64,000 bases of DNA from Diaporthe sp. PMI_573 (GCA_021399435.1 JAJTUP010000032.1:248001-312000), one strand, 5' to 3'; counted from the stretch's first letter, positions 1-11,979 are shown. Program-made: numbers and translations. The notes: generated by a model from the sequence alone, not told the origin.

Positions 1-1057
1 GAAGACCCTACTAACATACTTGGTCTCAGGATTATCGGCGCCGTGGATGGCATATACGAGTTCCACGTCAACTCGTTCAGCAGGCGGTTATTCCCCGGCA
101 TGGACATGCGATGAGACAGTTCGCGCGCGCGCGTGCGTGCGTGTGACAGTAAAGGCTAGCGAATCTGCGTGTGCCTGGTGTATTTCTCCCTCAACGGGGC
201 TGGGGGCGGGTGAAACTGGTGATGCTTTTTTATCCAGGAATAGGAGCTTTGCAAACGAACATTGGCGGTGCATCGGCGTTGGGAACGGGTAATGCTAGCG
301 GCACGGCATTTGGAAATCCCTCGTGTCTACAGGCGTTGTTTCTTGTTTCTTGTTTTCTTGTTTCTTGTTTCTTGTTTTCTTGTTTCTTGTTTCTTCAATT
401 GCTTTTTCTCCTCCCTCAAGGTTCTCCTGCATGTTGTCGCAAAATCAGCTCAACCCTGACCAAGGCCCCCTTTCTGATGGAGGGAGGTTTCTTGCCCCCC
501 CATTCTTGTCCCTAATCACTTAACTCTGATGGAAAGCATCAATTTGACAGAAAAGAAAGAAAAAGTTCGTTGTTTATAGCTTGTTTGGTCGCTTGCTTGC
601 ATGCCATCTGTGCACATGTTTTCTGCCATGCATACTCTTCCTGTTTCCATCTCGTGTATGTGTGAGCAGTACCGGTCAGGTGCTGGAGACCATGCGGCTT
701 ACATAGGTCAGATTGAGAATTGCTCCAAGGAGCAGAATGACTTCAACAGTTGATCTGTGATTGCCACGGGCCACTCCAAGATTAAGTGAGACTCCAGAAC
801 GTTGGTTCGTGGAAGCCAACCTATGTCTTTTGTTGTCTATGTCGTAGAACTATCGGGGTGCCAGCAAAGGCTGATGATGTCGACACTGGCCCCTACCATG
901 AGGTTGCTCGCAAGATCACTCAAGCGAGCCAACGCCGCGTTCCTGTTGACAGTAAACCGGCGTGGTGCTCTGTCCACCTCTGCTTCTGCATGATCAGCTA
1001 GCCATACCCTGATTAGCACATATGGACACACACACACACACAGCCACATCCCATCAC
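1..1057. other. Gene-free left edge
   Basis: I see no supported gene here. Short overlapping reading frames on both strands have no recognisable domain. The stretch holds simple repeats: a GC/GT alternating run near 120–145, a TTTCTTG-type tract near 336–402, and an AC dinucleotide run near 1024–1043 just beyond the 3' end of the next gene. Confidence 0.6.
336..402. repeat. Pyrimidine-rich TTTCTTG microsatellite
   Basis: About nine imperfect repeats alternating between TTTCTTG and TTTTCTTG lie in tandem. The tract is open in all three forward frames as runs of Phe, Leu, Val, Ser and Cys, which explains the apparent small reading frames here. No function is proposed. Confidence 0.85.
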
Positions 1058-2541
1058 TCATCTATACAACAACCCCTCAACCATCTCCCCAATAGCAAGC
1101 GAGCTCGTCAGCCCAGGGCTCTCGATCCCAAGCAGGTTAACCCACCCCTCATACCCCTCCTCCCGCCGAATAACAAAATCATTAAACCCCTTCCCCTCCA
1201 TAACAGCCTGCCTCGCCGCCAGCTTCGGCCGGATGCCCGCATAATCAGGCGCCAGCGCCCCGACGTCCACACCGGGCAGGTACTTCTTGATTTCCTCCGT
1301 GGCGAGCCCCATCCGCGCGCCGCTGACGGCCAAATCGGAGTCCGAGTCGACCCACTCCACGTCCGGGCCGAACCGCACCCGCCCGCCCATGTCGAGGGTC
1401 AGGTGCGTCCCCAGCCCGCCGGCGCCCGGCTCCGGGGCGGGGTATATGAGGGTGTTGACTCTGGGTTGGGACGCGGAGTAGGAGAAGTAGTTGCCCTTGG
1501 CGTAGTAGGTCCGCATGTGCCGTTCGGGGGGCACGACCATGTTGAGCACGTCGCACGCCCCCAGGCCTGCGGCGTTGACGAGCGTGTCGGCCGTGATGGT
1601 GCTCTCCTCGCCCGACTGCGCGTCCCGCACCGTCACCTCCCACCCGCCCTCGCCCTTCTTGCTGCCCCCGCTGCCAGGAATAGGCGCCACCCCCACGACG
1701 TGGCTCCCCGGGCTGAACGTCCCCCCCGCGTCCTCGAAGTGCCCCAGGAGCGCGACCATCAGCGCGTGGGAATCCACAATCCCAGTGGACGGGCTCTCAA
1801 GACACCCAGCCTCGGCACGAACATGCGGCTCACGACGCGCAAGCTCCTCACCGCCCACCCAGCGCACGGGGACCCGTCCCCCCAGCGCCCCGACGCAGTG
1901 ATCATGGACCTTCTGCAACGCCTCGCGCTGGCCCTTCGTCTGCGCGACGATAAACTTGCCCGTGTTGCGGTGCGGGACGTTGTGGTTCCCGCAGTACTCG
2001 TACAGCAGCTCTTTCCCCCTGATGCATAGCGAGGTCTTGAGCGTCGAGGCGCCGTAGTAGATCCCCGCGTGGATCACCTCGCTGTTGCGCGAGGATGTCT
2101 CCTGGCCCGGCTGGGCGTGGCGCTCTAGGAGGAGGGTGTTTGCGTTGCGCTGGGCTAGGGCGCGGGATATTGCTAGGCCTACTACGCCGCCTCCGATGAC
2201 CTGGGGTGGGATGTTAGCATGGTTGTTTTTTATGGTGGAAGAGCCTTGCCGGTCTTGGTGGGTTTGAAGGGGCGGTGATGGAGTGGTGATGAGACGGCGG
2301 TGTGCTGGGGGATGTAGACTTGAGCGTCCAGCGTCAGGTCGACGCTTCAACGACCACCCCCTCGAACCCATCACGAACCTCCCAGCCCAGCCAAACGAGG
2401 AAATCCACTCACCACATGCGCAAAATCAGCCCGCCTCGAGACAGTAGTCGAAAAGAGCCGGCCAGACCCATCGCATCTGGACTTCGTCCCCAGCAGCAGC
2501 TGCTGCGCCGCGAGCTGCCTTCTAGCCACCCTCGAAAACAT
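1058..2541 (-). CDS. Mitochondrial FAD-dependent oxidoreductase, L-2-hydroxyglutarate dehydrogenase-like
   Basis: Likely oxidises L-2-hydroxyglutarate to 2-oxoglutarate with FAD; the family is mitochondrial. There are two exons, 2413–2541 and 1058–2200, separated by a 212-nt intron (GTGAGT donor, CCCCAG acceptor, phase 0), giving 423 aa. Exon 1 (43 codons, MFSRVARRQL start) is Arg/Ser-rich with no acidic residue before about position 25, as in a mitochondrial presequence, and ends ...DFAHV. Exon 2 continues VIGGGVVGLAISRALA, the dinucleotide-binding GxGxxG motif, then the family signature ETSSRNSEVIHAGIYYG. The C-terminal part (DYAGIRPKL, GIESPGLTSSLAIG) also fits this family. The frame in exon 2 stays open upstream of the splice site, so a one-exon prediction would give a wrong, presequence-less N-terminus. 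Substrate is inferred from family resemblance only; other members of the DAO superfamily are possible. Confidence 0.85.
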
Positions 2542-3251
2542 TTTTGTTTTTCTCTCACTTTCCTCCCTTTCTCTGGATAGATCGCCCCACCTCTCACTCC
2601 CCAGCACTCTATAAGGCTCTGTCACGGAGTGGATTGGGAGTCTGTGTTCTCAGGGCACGTCTCAGTGTCCCCGGTGGAGTAGTGTGGATGACGCAATCGC
2701 AGATACCCACACCCGGGGAGACGAGGTCGGGAAGAGAAGAGATCTTAAAGGCCTTGAACCATGAGCAGTGATGTTTTTGTTATCGTTCTAGGCAGAGAAG
2801 GATATAAGGATGAAATTATGATGAGATGCCCTTTCGAAAAAGAGTCAATGGTCAGAAAGCCGTGCGAGATCGGAGAGGCTGATAAGGGACCTTCACTTGA
2901 TCGAAGCCGCTTGACCACTGCGAGTGATGAACACGCAATAGGTATCTCGCACCCGTTACTTCGGCACATGGACCATTGCAAGCAAGAATTGAAAACTGAC
3001 GACGTACAGATACGCACACAATGCACTTCCGATTTTCGTGCTATAGCTAGACTTTTCTATTTCCTTCCCATGTGTACACTCAACCTGTTTCCGTCAAAGC
3101 AAGTACAAAATCAACGCGCCGGAGTATGCGGACAGAATGGTATCTCATAAGCGCAAAACTCCTCCTACCACCACCAATGCTTTTCATATTACCATGCACA
3201 ATCCTGACCGCACATCCTCTCCTCCCCAGTGAAAGCGATACCGAGTCCCTA
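2542..3251. other. Intergenic region between two minus-strand genes
   Basis: Holds the putative promoter of the FAD oxidoreductase gene and the 3' region of the CHO2 gene. A plus-strand frame at 2761–3150 (129 codons) starts with ATG but has no signal peptide, domain or typical composition. I do not call it a gene. Confidence 0.5.
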
Positions 3252-6200
3252 CTACTCAGGGAACTTGTCCGTCGTGGGCGTGGACGGCCCGTTGGAGTTG
3301 GAGGACATGGAGTAAGGTGCCTGTCGAGCAAATGTCAGTAAGTCCAAACTCAAACCCAGTTCTATCAACAAACCCGAGGAAACATAAAACGTACCAGAAC
3401 CTGTCTTGCATTACAAACCCTCCAGGCCAACCTCCTCACGTTCCCATCCGCAGGGACCACCGCCGGCGCGAACTCAATGCCAAACATGTTGCGGATCGCA
3501 TACACCACCCGCTTGGCATATTTGCTGTCCCTTTCCACGTGGCTGCCGAAACGCTCGTCGACCGTGCTAGGTGCAATGTCGTGGTCGCGGTCCAAGCAGT
3601 TGCGCACGACGGGGAGGAGCGCCGCTTCAATCGATTCCTCATCCTCCTCCTTGAAGCGGCCGATGCCTACCTCGAACGGTTCGCTGACCGACATGACCTG
3701 GTGCGTGCCATCGTGGTGGTAGCGGAACTCGAACACGCCCTGCGTCCACCAGAGCTTGTCGCCTTCGAACACCATCTCGCCCGATACCAGGTTGGAATTG
3801 GGCACTGGCTCGTTCGATTTGACCACGCCGGTGCTGTAGGACTCACCGTAGAATTCTGGAGTGGTCGGAATCCAGCGGCCCAGGGACGGCACTTCAGTCA
3901 CTTCCCGGGACCGGTTGTCGGTGACCATGTAGAGTCCTACCCAGTCCTTCTTGCTGTGGTTTGCGGGTGCCATCCACTTGACGCGGATAGGGGCGCCATA
4001 CTCAAATACCTGTGTCTTGAAGTCCTTGTTCACACGGGCCGTGAGACTCTCCTTCCCGGTCGCCCTCTCGCCGACAGGAGACACGGCAGAGGTACCGGCG
4101 AAGTTCAGCGAGTAGTCCTTGGGGTTGAGGCCAGCCAAGTCGGGCGAGATCCGCGTGATGGTCAGCCGAGCTGGGTACTTGTTGAACAGTGCAGTGGTGT
4201 CGCGAGCGATGCTAGACACACCACTCGCAAGCATCGGGCCGGCAGTGGTGATGACATCGTCGACGAAGTTCCTTGTCTCATCCAGGACCTTGTCCACGCT
4301 GGAAGACCAGCCCTTGACTGGAGGAGGAAGGGAGTTCTTGATGAATTTAGTGAGACCAGCCTCCTCCCGGAGATTTCCAGACCCATACACCTTGTGCATG
4401 TGTGGTCTCTCGACAAATTCGATGTGGCCCATGGTAAGAATTTGGCTCAGGAGCGCGAACAATGCGATCGATCTGCTCCATGTGATCACAGCTGCGCCCC
4501 AGAGACCCGCCAGTCCTATTATGCGCTCCGGGTTGTTCAAAAACCGGTAGATGGAGTTGTAGGTCAGCTTCGCCTTGTGGTCAAAAAAGAAGTCGCCGTA
4601 GAACCAGCCAAACTCGCCCAGGCCGTCATAGACACTGGCGAATGTCCATATTTGCAGGGCGATGAGACTAATGCCGATGACATGCCTCAACAGGACCCAG
4701 CCATGCGCCCAGTCTTCTGGGAGGCTGTACATCTTCCAGCAGAATGCGCAAAAGGACGCCACAGAGAGAGTCATGCTGAAGTGGTACAGACCCTTCCACT
4801 GGCGCCATGCCTCTCCGGCGGTCTCTCCATACTTGACAAAGTGACGCGTTATCATCCTCTCCCTTGATTGAAGGGTCAAGAGGATGCCGATTCCTACACA
4901 AAACCACAGCTTCCACAAAAGAGCGTGCAGGAAGAACAACACCTGGTAAGGTGGAGTCGAGGGCGTGACAATTGCCAGCACTGCCACATAGATCGAGGCC
5001 AGGATGACAGAATAGTCTGTGGAACGGAACAGATCAATGTTCCGGAAGCCGATGAGGTTGTGCACGGGGGCCAGTGCCTCTCTAGACGCATCATCAACAG
5101 GCTCGGCCGGGACATCCTGCTCAGAGTCTGACTTGGACCTTGGGGCTGGTGGGTTGTAAGTCTTGTCGATATGCGGGTTCTCAACCACAACCAAGAAGAC
5201 AAGCTGGGCAAGATGCGCCGCAATCGAGATGAACAAGACCTCATAGCTGGCAGCCATGGCAGAAATACCGTAGTATCCGGCATAGCCAACTGTACCACCT
5301 GGAGTTAGCCATCACACAGTTTCAAAAGAGCACGCCCCACATGTCTTGTGGATAATTACGGCATTTTGATGGTCAGCCAAGGGCGCTGGCCGCTGGGAAT
5401 GACCGGAAGTATCGCACTGGCGTGCAAAAGGAGGCCGGGACCGGGCGTGCCCTTGGGAGGGCGGAGGGCGGAGCGGGCGCTGGGGAGTGCTTACTGCTGT
5501 ACATGGGATGCGGCGCCATCTCAAAGACACCGTCAAAGGTCAGCTCCTGGTCGACGAGGTAGAAGAAGTCACCCCAGTACCAGGCGAAGTCCTTCACTAC
5601 TCGGTGGGCATCAAGCTTTACCCAGACGTTGAACGCTAACAGCGCGACGCCTACGGCCCAGCGACACAGTAAGACCAGGGTGATTTCACCCTCGGGCACA
5701 TGGGCGCAGACAACGGCGAAGAGGCAGTAGGACACAAAGTCACACATCAGAATCAGATCGACGAGCCGGCGGAAGACGAGCCAGGTATTGTACTCGAGAG
5801 GAGCGTCCTCAAACTTGTAGTCCTCGGGAATCTTTGCCTCGAGCTCCCTCTTGAGCAGGCTGTAGAGCCATGGCCGGGGCTGCTTTCCGGTGGAAGGGTT
5901 GACAAACAGTCTCCAGCGTTTGGCCCACGTCACCATCAGCTTACCGTTGGACTGTTCATTGAGCAAGACGCCGATGCCAACGTTGTACGAGGCCCTCCAG
6001 AAGATGAAGACGGCGGCCATGACTGGCTTCTTGAGCTCGGCAGGCAAGAGGTAGGCAAGCAGGATGTGCAGGCCGAGGATCACGAGGACGACAGCATCGG
6101 AAAGGTTCTTGGGCTGTCGAGGGTCCAAGAGTTGGCTGACCATGTCGTGGGTGGTGGGAACAATGAAGACTGCGGCAGACAAAACAACTGGTTAGCCCAT

Positions 6201-6460
6201 ATTTCTAGAGTAGCCGGGAGACAGCACCGGATGGCACAACACGGCGTACCGGTTCCATCTGGAGTACGCCCATAGGTCTTGTTTGGCTTGTCATGTTCGC
6301 CAGGCCGTTGAGAATCATGGTTGACATCGTGACGCGGCGGCTCCCTTTCAAGAGGATGGTTAGAGGCCGAGTGTTCGGCTGACAGGGCGGGTTGCGAGGC
6401 CACACCAGTTCGCTGGCGCAGGGAGCCGTCGCCGGCAGGGAGGTCCGCAGCAGAGCTCAT
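3252..6460 (-). CDS. CHO2: Phosphatidylethanolamine N-methyltransferase (CHO2 type)
   Basis: Catalyses the first S-adenosylmethionine-dependent methylation of phosphatidylethanolamine on the way to phosphatidylcholine, in the ER membrane. Four exons can be placed: 6250–6460, 5495–6169, 3395–5289 and 3252–3320. Donors are GTACGC, GTAAGC and GTACGT, acceptors all end in AG, and phases agree, giving 949 aa, normal for filamentous fungi. The N-terminus is soluble and charged up to KTYGRTPDG, followed by two copies of a multi-pass membrane methyltransferase module. The first ends [18 protein letters not shown] (the exon 2/3 join) and the second carries [17 protein letters not shown] and [16 protein letters not shown]. 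The tail is a long soluble region ending [14 protein letters not shown] at 6460 is used; an in-frame ATG at 6478 would add six residues. No lesion is seen. Gene identity is secure from domain order and length; function is by homology. Confidence 0.93.
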
Positions 6461-9400
6461 CCTTGAGGTTGAAATCAAGGAATGCCAAGAGGTTTCGTTC
6501 GTTGAAGAAGGAAACAGAAGAAGAGGGAGGAGTTACTCCCTGTGGTCGACCATGAGAGGGGGCGTGGTTTTGTGTTTTGGTAAGATGAAGTACCGAGTGA
6601 ACGGTTGGGAAGATGGGACGTGGAGGTAAGACCAGGAGCTGGGGGTGGCAGTGGCAGGCATGACGAGATCAGGAGGGGAAGGAAGATCGGGCTAAAGCAG
6701 GAACTCGTGGCTAGTTCGGCTTGTGATATTGGAGCACGATGGAAGGTGCCCACCAGGGGGCCATTTGCTTGTGCGACTGGCTGTTACCAAGACATTCTAT
6801 GACTGTCCATTTGCACATGCCCCTGCCCCTTGCACTTTGCACCTCGCACCTAAACAAAACGTTACAAGCTTGCCTGGCAGCTTCATGTGGACAGGAAAAA
6901 TACGCGGTTGGATGCGGCTTTCCTGGGATGCAGCTTGGCCGAATATGCATTAGCTGATGGGAGGCCTGTCTCACACACACGTCTTGCTCCTTCTGTGCCG
7001 GCCACTTCTCGTGTCTTGCGCCCAAAATAAAAATAATAATAAGAGCGAGCACGGGAGAAAGACATGCAAGCTGTTCTGTCACCCAAAGCAACTCAAGGTT
7101 CTCACTACATGCAGCTCGAGGCCTGCTGCATACGCAGTTCGCAGTGCACCGTCATAGTTACAGCCTATATCGATGCCGTTGCATTGCATTAGACCTGGGG
7201 CAGGGTTTATTAGAGCCGAACTTACCCCTCACACAATGCACTCTTTTCTGTGAACGTGTTCTCTTCTCTTTTCGTGGGGGCATGGGGGTTTGTCTTAGAT
7301 AATTCCTTCGACGCGACAAATACCTCAGATTTCGAACCTGCCAGTCAGAGTCTTTCCGACTCTCTCTGTTGAGGTGGATGGTTGTCGCAGTATGGACGTG
7401 CCGAAGGAGCGAACGTCATCACGTCAGTGTCACATGCTTTTCTGGCCGTTTTGTTGGGGGGGCCCAATTCTGCAGTGTACCTGGCGAAACGGAAACTTCC
7501 GTCTGTCCGCCCGGTAAGGCGGCTAATAGCTAACACGGTATAGGTACCTCGAAGCTCTGAAACCACCACACCACTCCAGCGACAGGTAAGAAAAACCTCT
7601 CATAATTATTCTTTGAAGCGTCAGCTTCACTACTCGTCAACACCATGCTCTTGATTGTATTCGACATCAGGAGCCGGGGTGATCGACGGCGGAGTCGGCT
7701 CACGGCTGGGGGATATTCATCGCACTGATACACAGTAGCTCCAGAGTTTAGTGTCAAGCCTGCATCCAGCCGTGCGTTGATCCACCTGCTATTGTGGGCG
7801 CGCAAACCAAAGCACGGATGCCGCGGCCTCGGTGGAGCTTGTCAGAGCTGCCATTCGGTTCTGCTGATTTGGATCTTTCTTGGGCAGGAGTAACCCCTCT
7901 AGCTTCACGCCATAGTCTTTGCCCTGGAACTTGAAGCCACCTGTACACTATATACAGCTCATGCCCAGCTCGCGATACCCTCGGCATCGGCAACTTCCTG
8001 TTGTGGAGCTTGGTCCAGCAGAGCCGGCGATATTTATCCTCGACGCACCAGTCCTAAAGTCTGTAGTGAGCAGTGAGTGACCCTGGACATGTGGCTGTTC
8101 ATTCATCTGCGCTGCTTCGTACTCGCCCTTCTGACATATCTCTCCACACTTGGTCGTGCATCAAGCCCCATTGACCTCATCCGCGATCATGTCTGCGAAA
8201 ATCAGATTCCCTCATCCGACCAGTCCTCTGGATACTACTGTAGACTTTTGCTGTCCTGGAAGACCTGTTCCGAGCCCCCGATCACAGGGCCACTTGTGGC
8301 ACTGCTTAGCAGCTGCCACACTCTCATCGTCTCTCTTACATCCACGGGCCTCTCCAGGATCGTCAACATGAGCGGCGCTTCATTTGTATATGTCTTCTCA
8401 CGTGGGCACTTGGGGTCTACAAATACTTCATGCATCATCGACATCTCAGAACCGTCGTATTAGACTCATTGGTTGTTTTCCGACTGGATACCTGTGGTCA
8501 TTACATCTGGAGGCAGTCTGCAGTTTATATACACTTTACAACCTCTTCATTGTCCATAAAAGGGACCAGATTCTTGTCCTTAGTGATGCCCAGTATATCC
8601 TATAGGGTCGAAATTCCTGACGCCTTGGAATAAGGCCATGCAGAATTTTGCTCCACGAGAGAATTCGCGGATCCGTTTGGTTTGTTGCAGCTTAAGTCTT
8701 CGGGTGCGCGGGAGCCGCCACAATTGGTATTGAGGCATCGCCCAGTTCATGTGCGCCAGGGGATCTAGACGACGACAAGGCGATGGACACTTACATCCTG
8801 AGCCAAGAGCCACCTTCTCTGACTTCGAACCGGGGCGCGAAAGTAAATTCAAATCCATAAGCGTATGATACCAGACTGAACCAGTTGCCGTACGGCTGCA
8901 TACCGGCCAGGCCAAAGTGCTACATGTCTCACCGGTAGAAGGCGGGCGGCGTGATGGAGTATTTATGTAAGGCACTGAATGCCGCTTCTGTGTCTCCGAA
9001 TAACACAAAAATCCGGCAGTGTCTACCGAAACCCCTCCTAGTTTTTAATGAACAAAATTCGTGTTGGGTTCTTGCCATGCCCTTGTCACTGGTTTGCCTC
9101 TAAACTGTCTTTATCCAGTCCTTCAGTCACTCGTAAAACACATATTACTTGATTTTTTCAAGGGCTGCCACTTTCCTCCCAAAATTCACGATTCATTGCT
9201 ATAAGCACATGAGCTAGGACTACGTGTCACCTTCCTGTTCAATAATTATCTCTATATTTAACGTTAAGCTGTTCCTGAATCTGGAATGGTCCTGAGGCTA
9301 GAATGTGACCGTGCTAAAGTGAGGCGAGGGTAAGTTTAAAGTGAGCTCCACCGAGTTTGCCTGGTCTTCATTCAACTCTCCAAAATTGCAAGCTCGGCGA

Positions 9401-10419
9401 GCAAGCCTGATGTTGGGATGTGACCGGCAGCCCGGATCTTGGCCAGGTCAGACACCAGGTGCATAGCTCTCAAGGGGAGGGATTACAGTTCGATGGAATC
9501 TTAAACCACTCCAAATTATGAATCAATGTGAAATATATCTGTTATTTGTATAAGCAGTCAAGAAAATCTATCGTACTAGTTAGCTTGTTCCCTTGCTAAA
9601 GAAGGTTTTTCTACTTCTTGCGTTCCAGTTTACTTAACAGGATCAGGATGTCTAACCTTAGGCCTTTTGCAACTACAATCGGAAAAAATGCATGCCTTAC
9701 ATTTAGCAGAGCCCTGCTGGTAGCTTTCATTATCACTTACCATTATCTTCAATGAGGAGCATGCTATACTCTGTTGTGACCTTTTGATTTAGACATAGGC
9801 ACATATAAAATAGGTGACATGTGTCAAGATATTCTGCAGTTTGAGTGCCCATGCAGGAGGTGCAGAGCAGCACTCCAAACTTTGCTTTGACTTATATCCA
9901 GGTCGATATACTGATCCGCTCCTCTACTTTTTTGCACCAACATTTTGGCGCTTGGAGCTACAAATGTGAAGTGCTCGCCCCCGCGAGTTCTGCGTCTACG
10001 CTTCGAGACGAAACTAGACGCTAAATGACTGCTCAACTAGTATAAGCGGTAGTCTGTTCTAGTATCATCATCTGCAGCACAAATAAGACCTCATTCAGTA
10101 GTAGTATTGAGAAATATGGGGACTGCTGATTTTTTTTTCAATTTGGCTGGTATTATTGTCAAAGTCCGCAGTCATACCAAAAGTCATTTATTGATCAGAT
10201 TGCTTTCAATCTATGCATCCGGTTTAAGGCTTATACATAGAGCGACGCGTGACCATAACAACTTTTGTGAACCGAAGCTTCGATGAATGAGAATGGCAAA
10301 AAAATATGGTCTTTAGACACCACTCTAGCAGACCGTCAAATAGACCGCTCCTATACTACAATGTATAGTGTCCCATATGGACACTGACTAGAACTCAATT
10401 TCGAACATAATCTGAAGGG
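6461..10419. other. Gene-poor stretch, AT-rich in its second half
   Basis: Just upstream of CHO2 (6461–6800) is presumably its promoter. From about 7.2 kb, and clearly from 9.0 to 10.4 kb, the sequence is AT-rich, with many stops in every frame and short homopolymers. This is typical of old, mutated repeat DNA in ascomycetes. A 125-codon plus frame (ATG 8089) begins with a hydrophobic stretch, but overlapping frames are equally open and I cannot support it. No transposase, reverse transcriptase or terminal repeat was recognised. Confidence 0.5.
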
Positions 10420-10618
10420 TAGGTGGTTTCGTTTTTAATCCGTGTACGTACGCTTCTTAAGCAGTATGTAGGCGGTCCCTTCATACAGTGGTAAACGCTT
10501 AAACACCCCAGCGTTTTTTTTTTTAAAAAAAAAACAATGCCGATAACAGTGGGTTTAGAATACGATTGTGGCACGTGGCCCAGAAAACATAGACAGCCTT
10601 GTGATAGCCGCACAGACT
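10420..10618 (+). repeat. Left arm of a ~200-bp inverted repeat
   Basis: This segment (beginning TAGGTGGTTTCG) reappears as its reverse complement at 11690–11918, nearly identical apart from a few substitutions, small gaps near the inner end and a variable homopolymer core (a T run then an A run here). Shared blocks include CCGTGTACGTACGCTTC, GTAGGCGGTCCCTTCATA and TAGACAGCCTTGT. It ends about 180 bp before the start codon of the secreted-protein gene. Confidence 0.85.
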
Positions 10619-10797
10619 TTGAAGGGTAGGCTATGGACTATTGGCTAAATTCAGAGAGCAGCATATGTGGCTCTACGGGGTACAAATATGCTCTTCCTTC
10701 GCACCAGATGGCCTATTCACTCCACTCGAAACTATCAACCTTTCACACTCATTTACCATCAAGAACTACACTCCAGAAACACTACCGAATCATCATC

Positions 10798-11328
10798 ATG
10801 TCTCCCACTCTCAAGGCCATCCTTCTGGGTGCTGCGCTCGCCACAGCGAGCCCCATCGCCCACAACGCCACCCTTCCCCACCAAAACACCGTGAGCCTCG
10901 CGACCCTCCTGCCAGATGGTATCGCACCGGTTTTCATGTCTCAAGTCGCCGACCCAGCCGGCGAGCTCGAGAAGTGCAATATAGGCCTCTACCTGGCCTG
11001 CACGTCCATCGGCGGCGAGCACTGCGGCCCACTGCTGAACACGTCCGGCGCTTGCGGCCTCGACAGGCTGGTCAAGCAGATAGTCGGCTCGCTCCCACTA
11101 CATGTCGACCTCAGCTCCCCTATCACCGTCGACGACTCCGACGTCGTTAGCGACAAGGCCATCGAGGCCCACAACGCCTCCGCTCCCGCGCTGGAGCGCA
11201 GGCAGTCAAGCTCATGCGCGAAGAGCTGCGCGGCTTGGGCTGCGCTTCCCCCGTTTGGGATGTGGTTCGGAATTTGTGTTGCTGACTGCAAAGGCAGGTG
11301 TGCACGGCACGCCGGGCATTGCCCGTGA
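10798..11328 (+). CDS. Secreted cysteine-rich protein with a possible Kex2-released C-terminal peptide
   Basis: No family recognised. Single exon, 176 aa from the ATG at 10798. Upstream in-frame codons exist but lack the signal sequence context. Residues 1–18 form a secretion signal (MSPTLKAILLGAALATASP). Three N-glycosylation sequons occur (NAT, NTS, NAS). Four cysteines lie in the middle part (60, 68, 76, 86). A dibasic site, LERRQ at 132–136, precedes a 41-residue tail with six cysteines (140, 144, 160, 164, 168, 175) around a hydrophobic LPPFGMWFGI segment and ending basic. This layout (signal, pro-region, Kex2 site, six-cysteine peptide) is typical of processed fungal secreted peptides, including effectors and antimicrobial peptides; which one is unknown. 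It is better preserved than the AT-rich DNA on either side and is bracketed by inverted repeats. Confidence 0.75.
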   Translation: MSPTLKAILLGAALATASPIAHNATLPHQNTVSLATLLPDGIAPVFMSQVADPAGELEKCNIGLYLACTSIGGEHCGPLLNTSGACGLDRLVKQIVGSLPLHVDLSSPITVDDSDVVSDKAIEAHNASAPALERRQSSSCAKSCAAWAALPPFGMWFGICVADCKGRCARHAGHCP

Positions 11329-11689
11329 GCTGATCCTCCCGCAACAGACAAACGCACCGAAAGTTGGATACCCATGGTCAGAAAGGAGGGTGGCAGGAAG
11401 GGCTGGGACAGCTCTTGGTTTGCTCCCAAGTTACCTTAGCTTCTTCTTTGCTTTCTCTCAAATTGCCTTAGTGGCATGGATCTCGAATAGTTGAGCTTTA
11501 AAGACAATAAAAATCTTTATCAAACCCGTCAAGAACCATTCCATGATTGTGATGACCAGCCAGAGTCCAAGCTCTATGGTCTGTATTTGAGTAACGACAA
11601 GCGTATTTATGGACAGTCTATTAGTCTTGGGCTACTTGTGTCTACGGTTCTAGTCTATGGCGCTGCTAGAAGCTGGTCTCGATAGCCTC

Positions 11690-11918
11690 GTCTGTGCGGC
11701 TGTGACAAGGCTGTCTATATCTTATAAGCCACGCGCCACAGACAATGGTATTCTAAACCTACTGTTATCGGCATGGTTTTTTTTTTGGGGGGGGGGGGTT
11801 TTTTTTAAAAAAAAAAAAAAAAAATCGCTGGGTGTTTAAGCGTTTACCACTATATGAAGGGACCGCCTACATACTGCTTAAGAAGCGTACGTACACGGAT
11901 TAAAAACGAAACCACCTA
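11690..11918 (-). repeat. Right arm of the ~200-bp inverted repeat
   Basis: Reverse complement of the left arm at 10420–10618. Its homopolymer core is longer: a T run, about twelve G, a T run, then about eighteen A at roughly 11779–11824. The outer edge reads CGAAACCACC followed by TA. The inner edge begins near 11690, about 360 bp beyond the stop codon of the secreted-protein gene. Confidence 0.85.
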
Positions 11919-11979
11919 TTATAAATTTTCCGTATAAAGTAGTGAAATCACGTGTGCTTTTTCTTTTAACAGCCAAAAG

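Larger units (their letters stand above)
10420..11918. mobile_element. Candidate TIR-bounded unit carrying a secreted-protein gene
   Basis: Two ~200-bp inverted repeats bracket about 1.07 kb that contains one open gene. The dinucleotide TA lies at each outer edge (TA then GGTGG on the left, CCACC then TA on the right), which would match a Tc1/mariner-type target duplication, although two bases are weak evidence. There is no transposase inside. Alternatives are two independent insertions of one miniature element in opposite orientation, or an inverted duplication of unrelated origin. Confidence 0.4.

Noticed and set aside
1022..2029. 335-codon plus-strand frame
   Set aside because: Antisense shadow of the FAD oxidoreductase gene; Pro/Arg-rich composition and no domain.
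2761..3150. 129-codon plus-strand frame with ATG
   Set aside because: No homology signal, signal peptide or codon preference; lies in the CHO2 3' region.
3317..4867. 516-codon plus-strand frame
   Set aside because: Antisense to CHO2 exon 3, which has conserved domains; no recognisable content of its own.
8077..8463. Possible small secreted protein (ATG 8089)
   Set aside because: Hydrophobic start, but an overlapping frame is equally open and the region is AT-rich relic DNA; not enough support.
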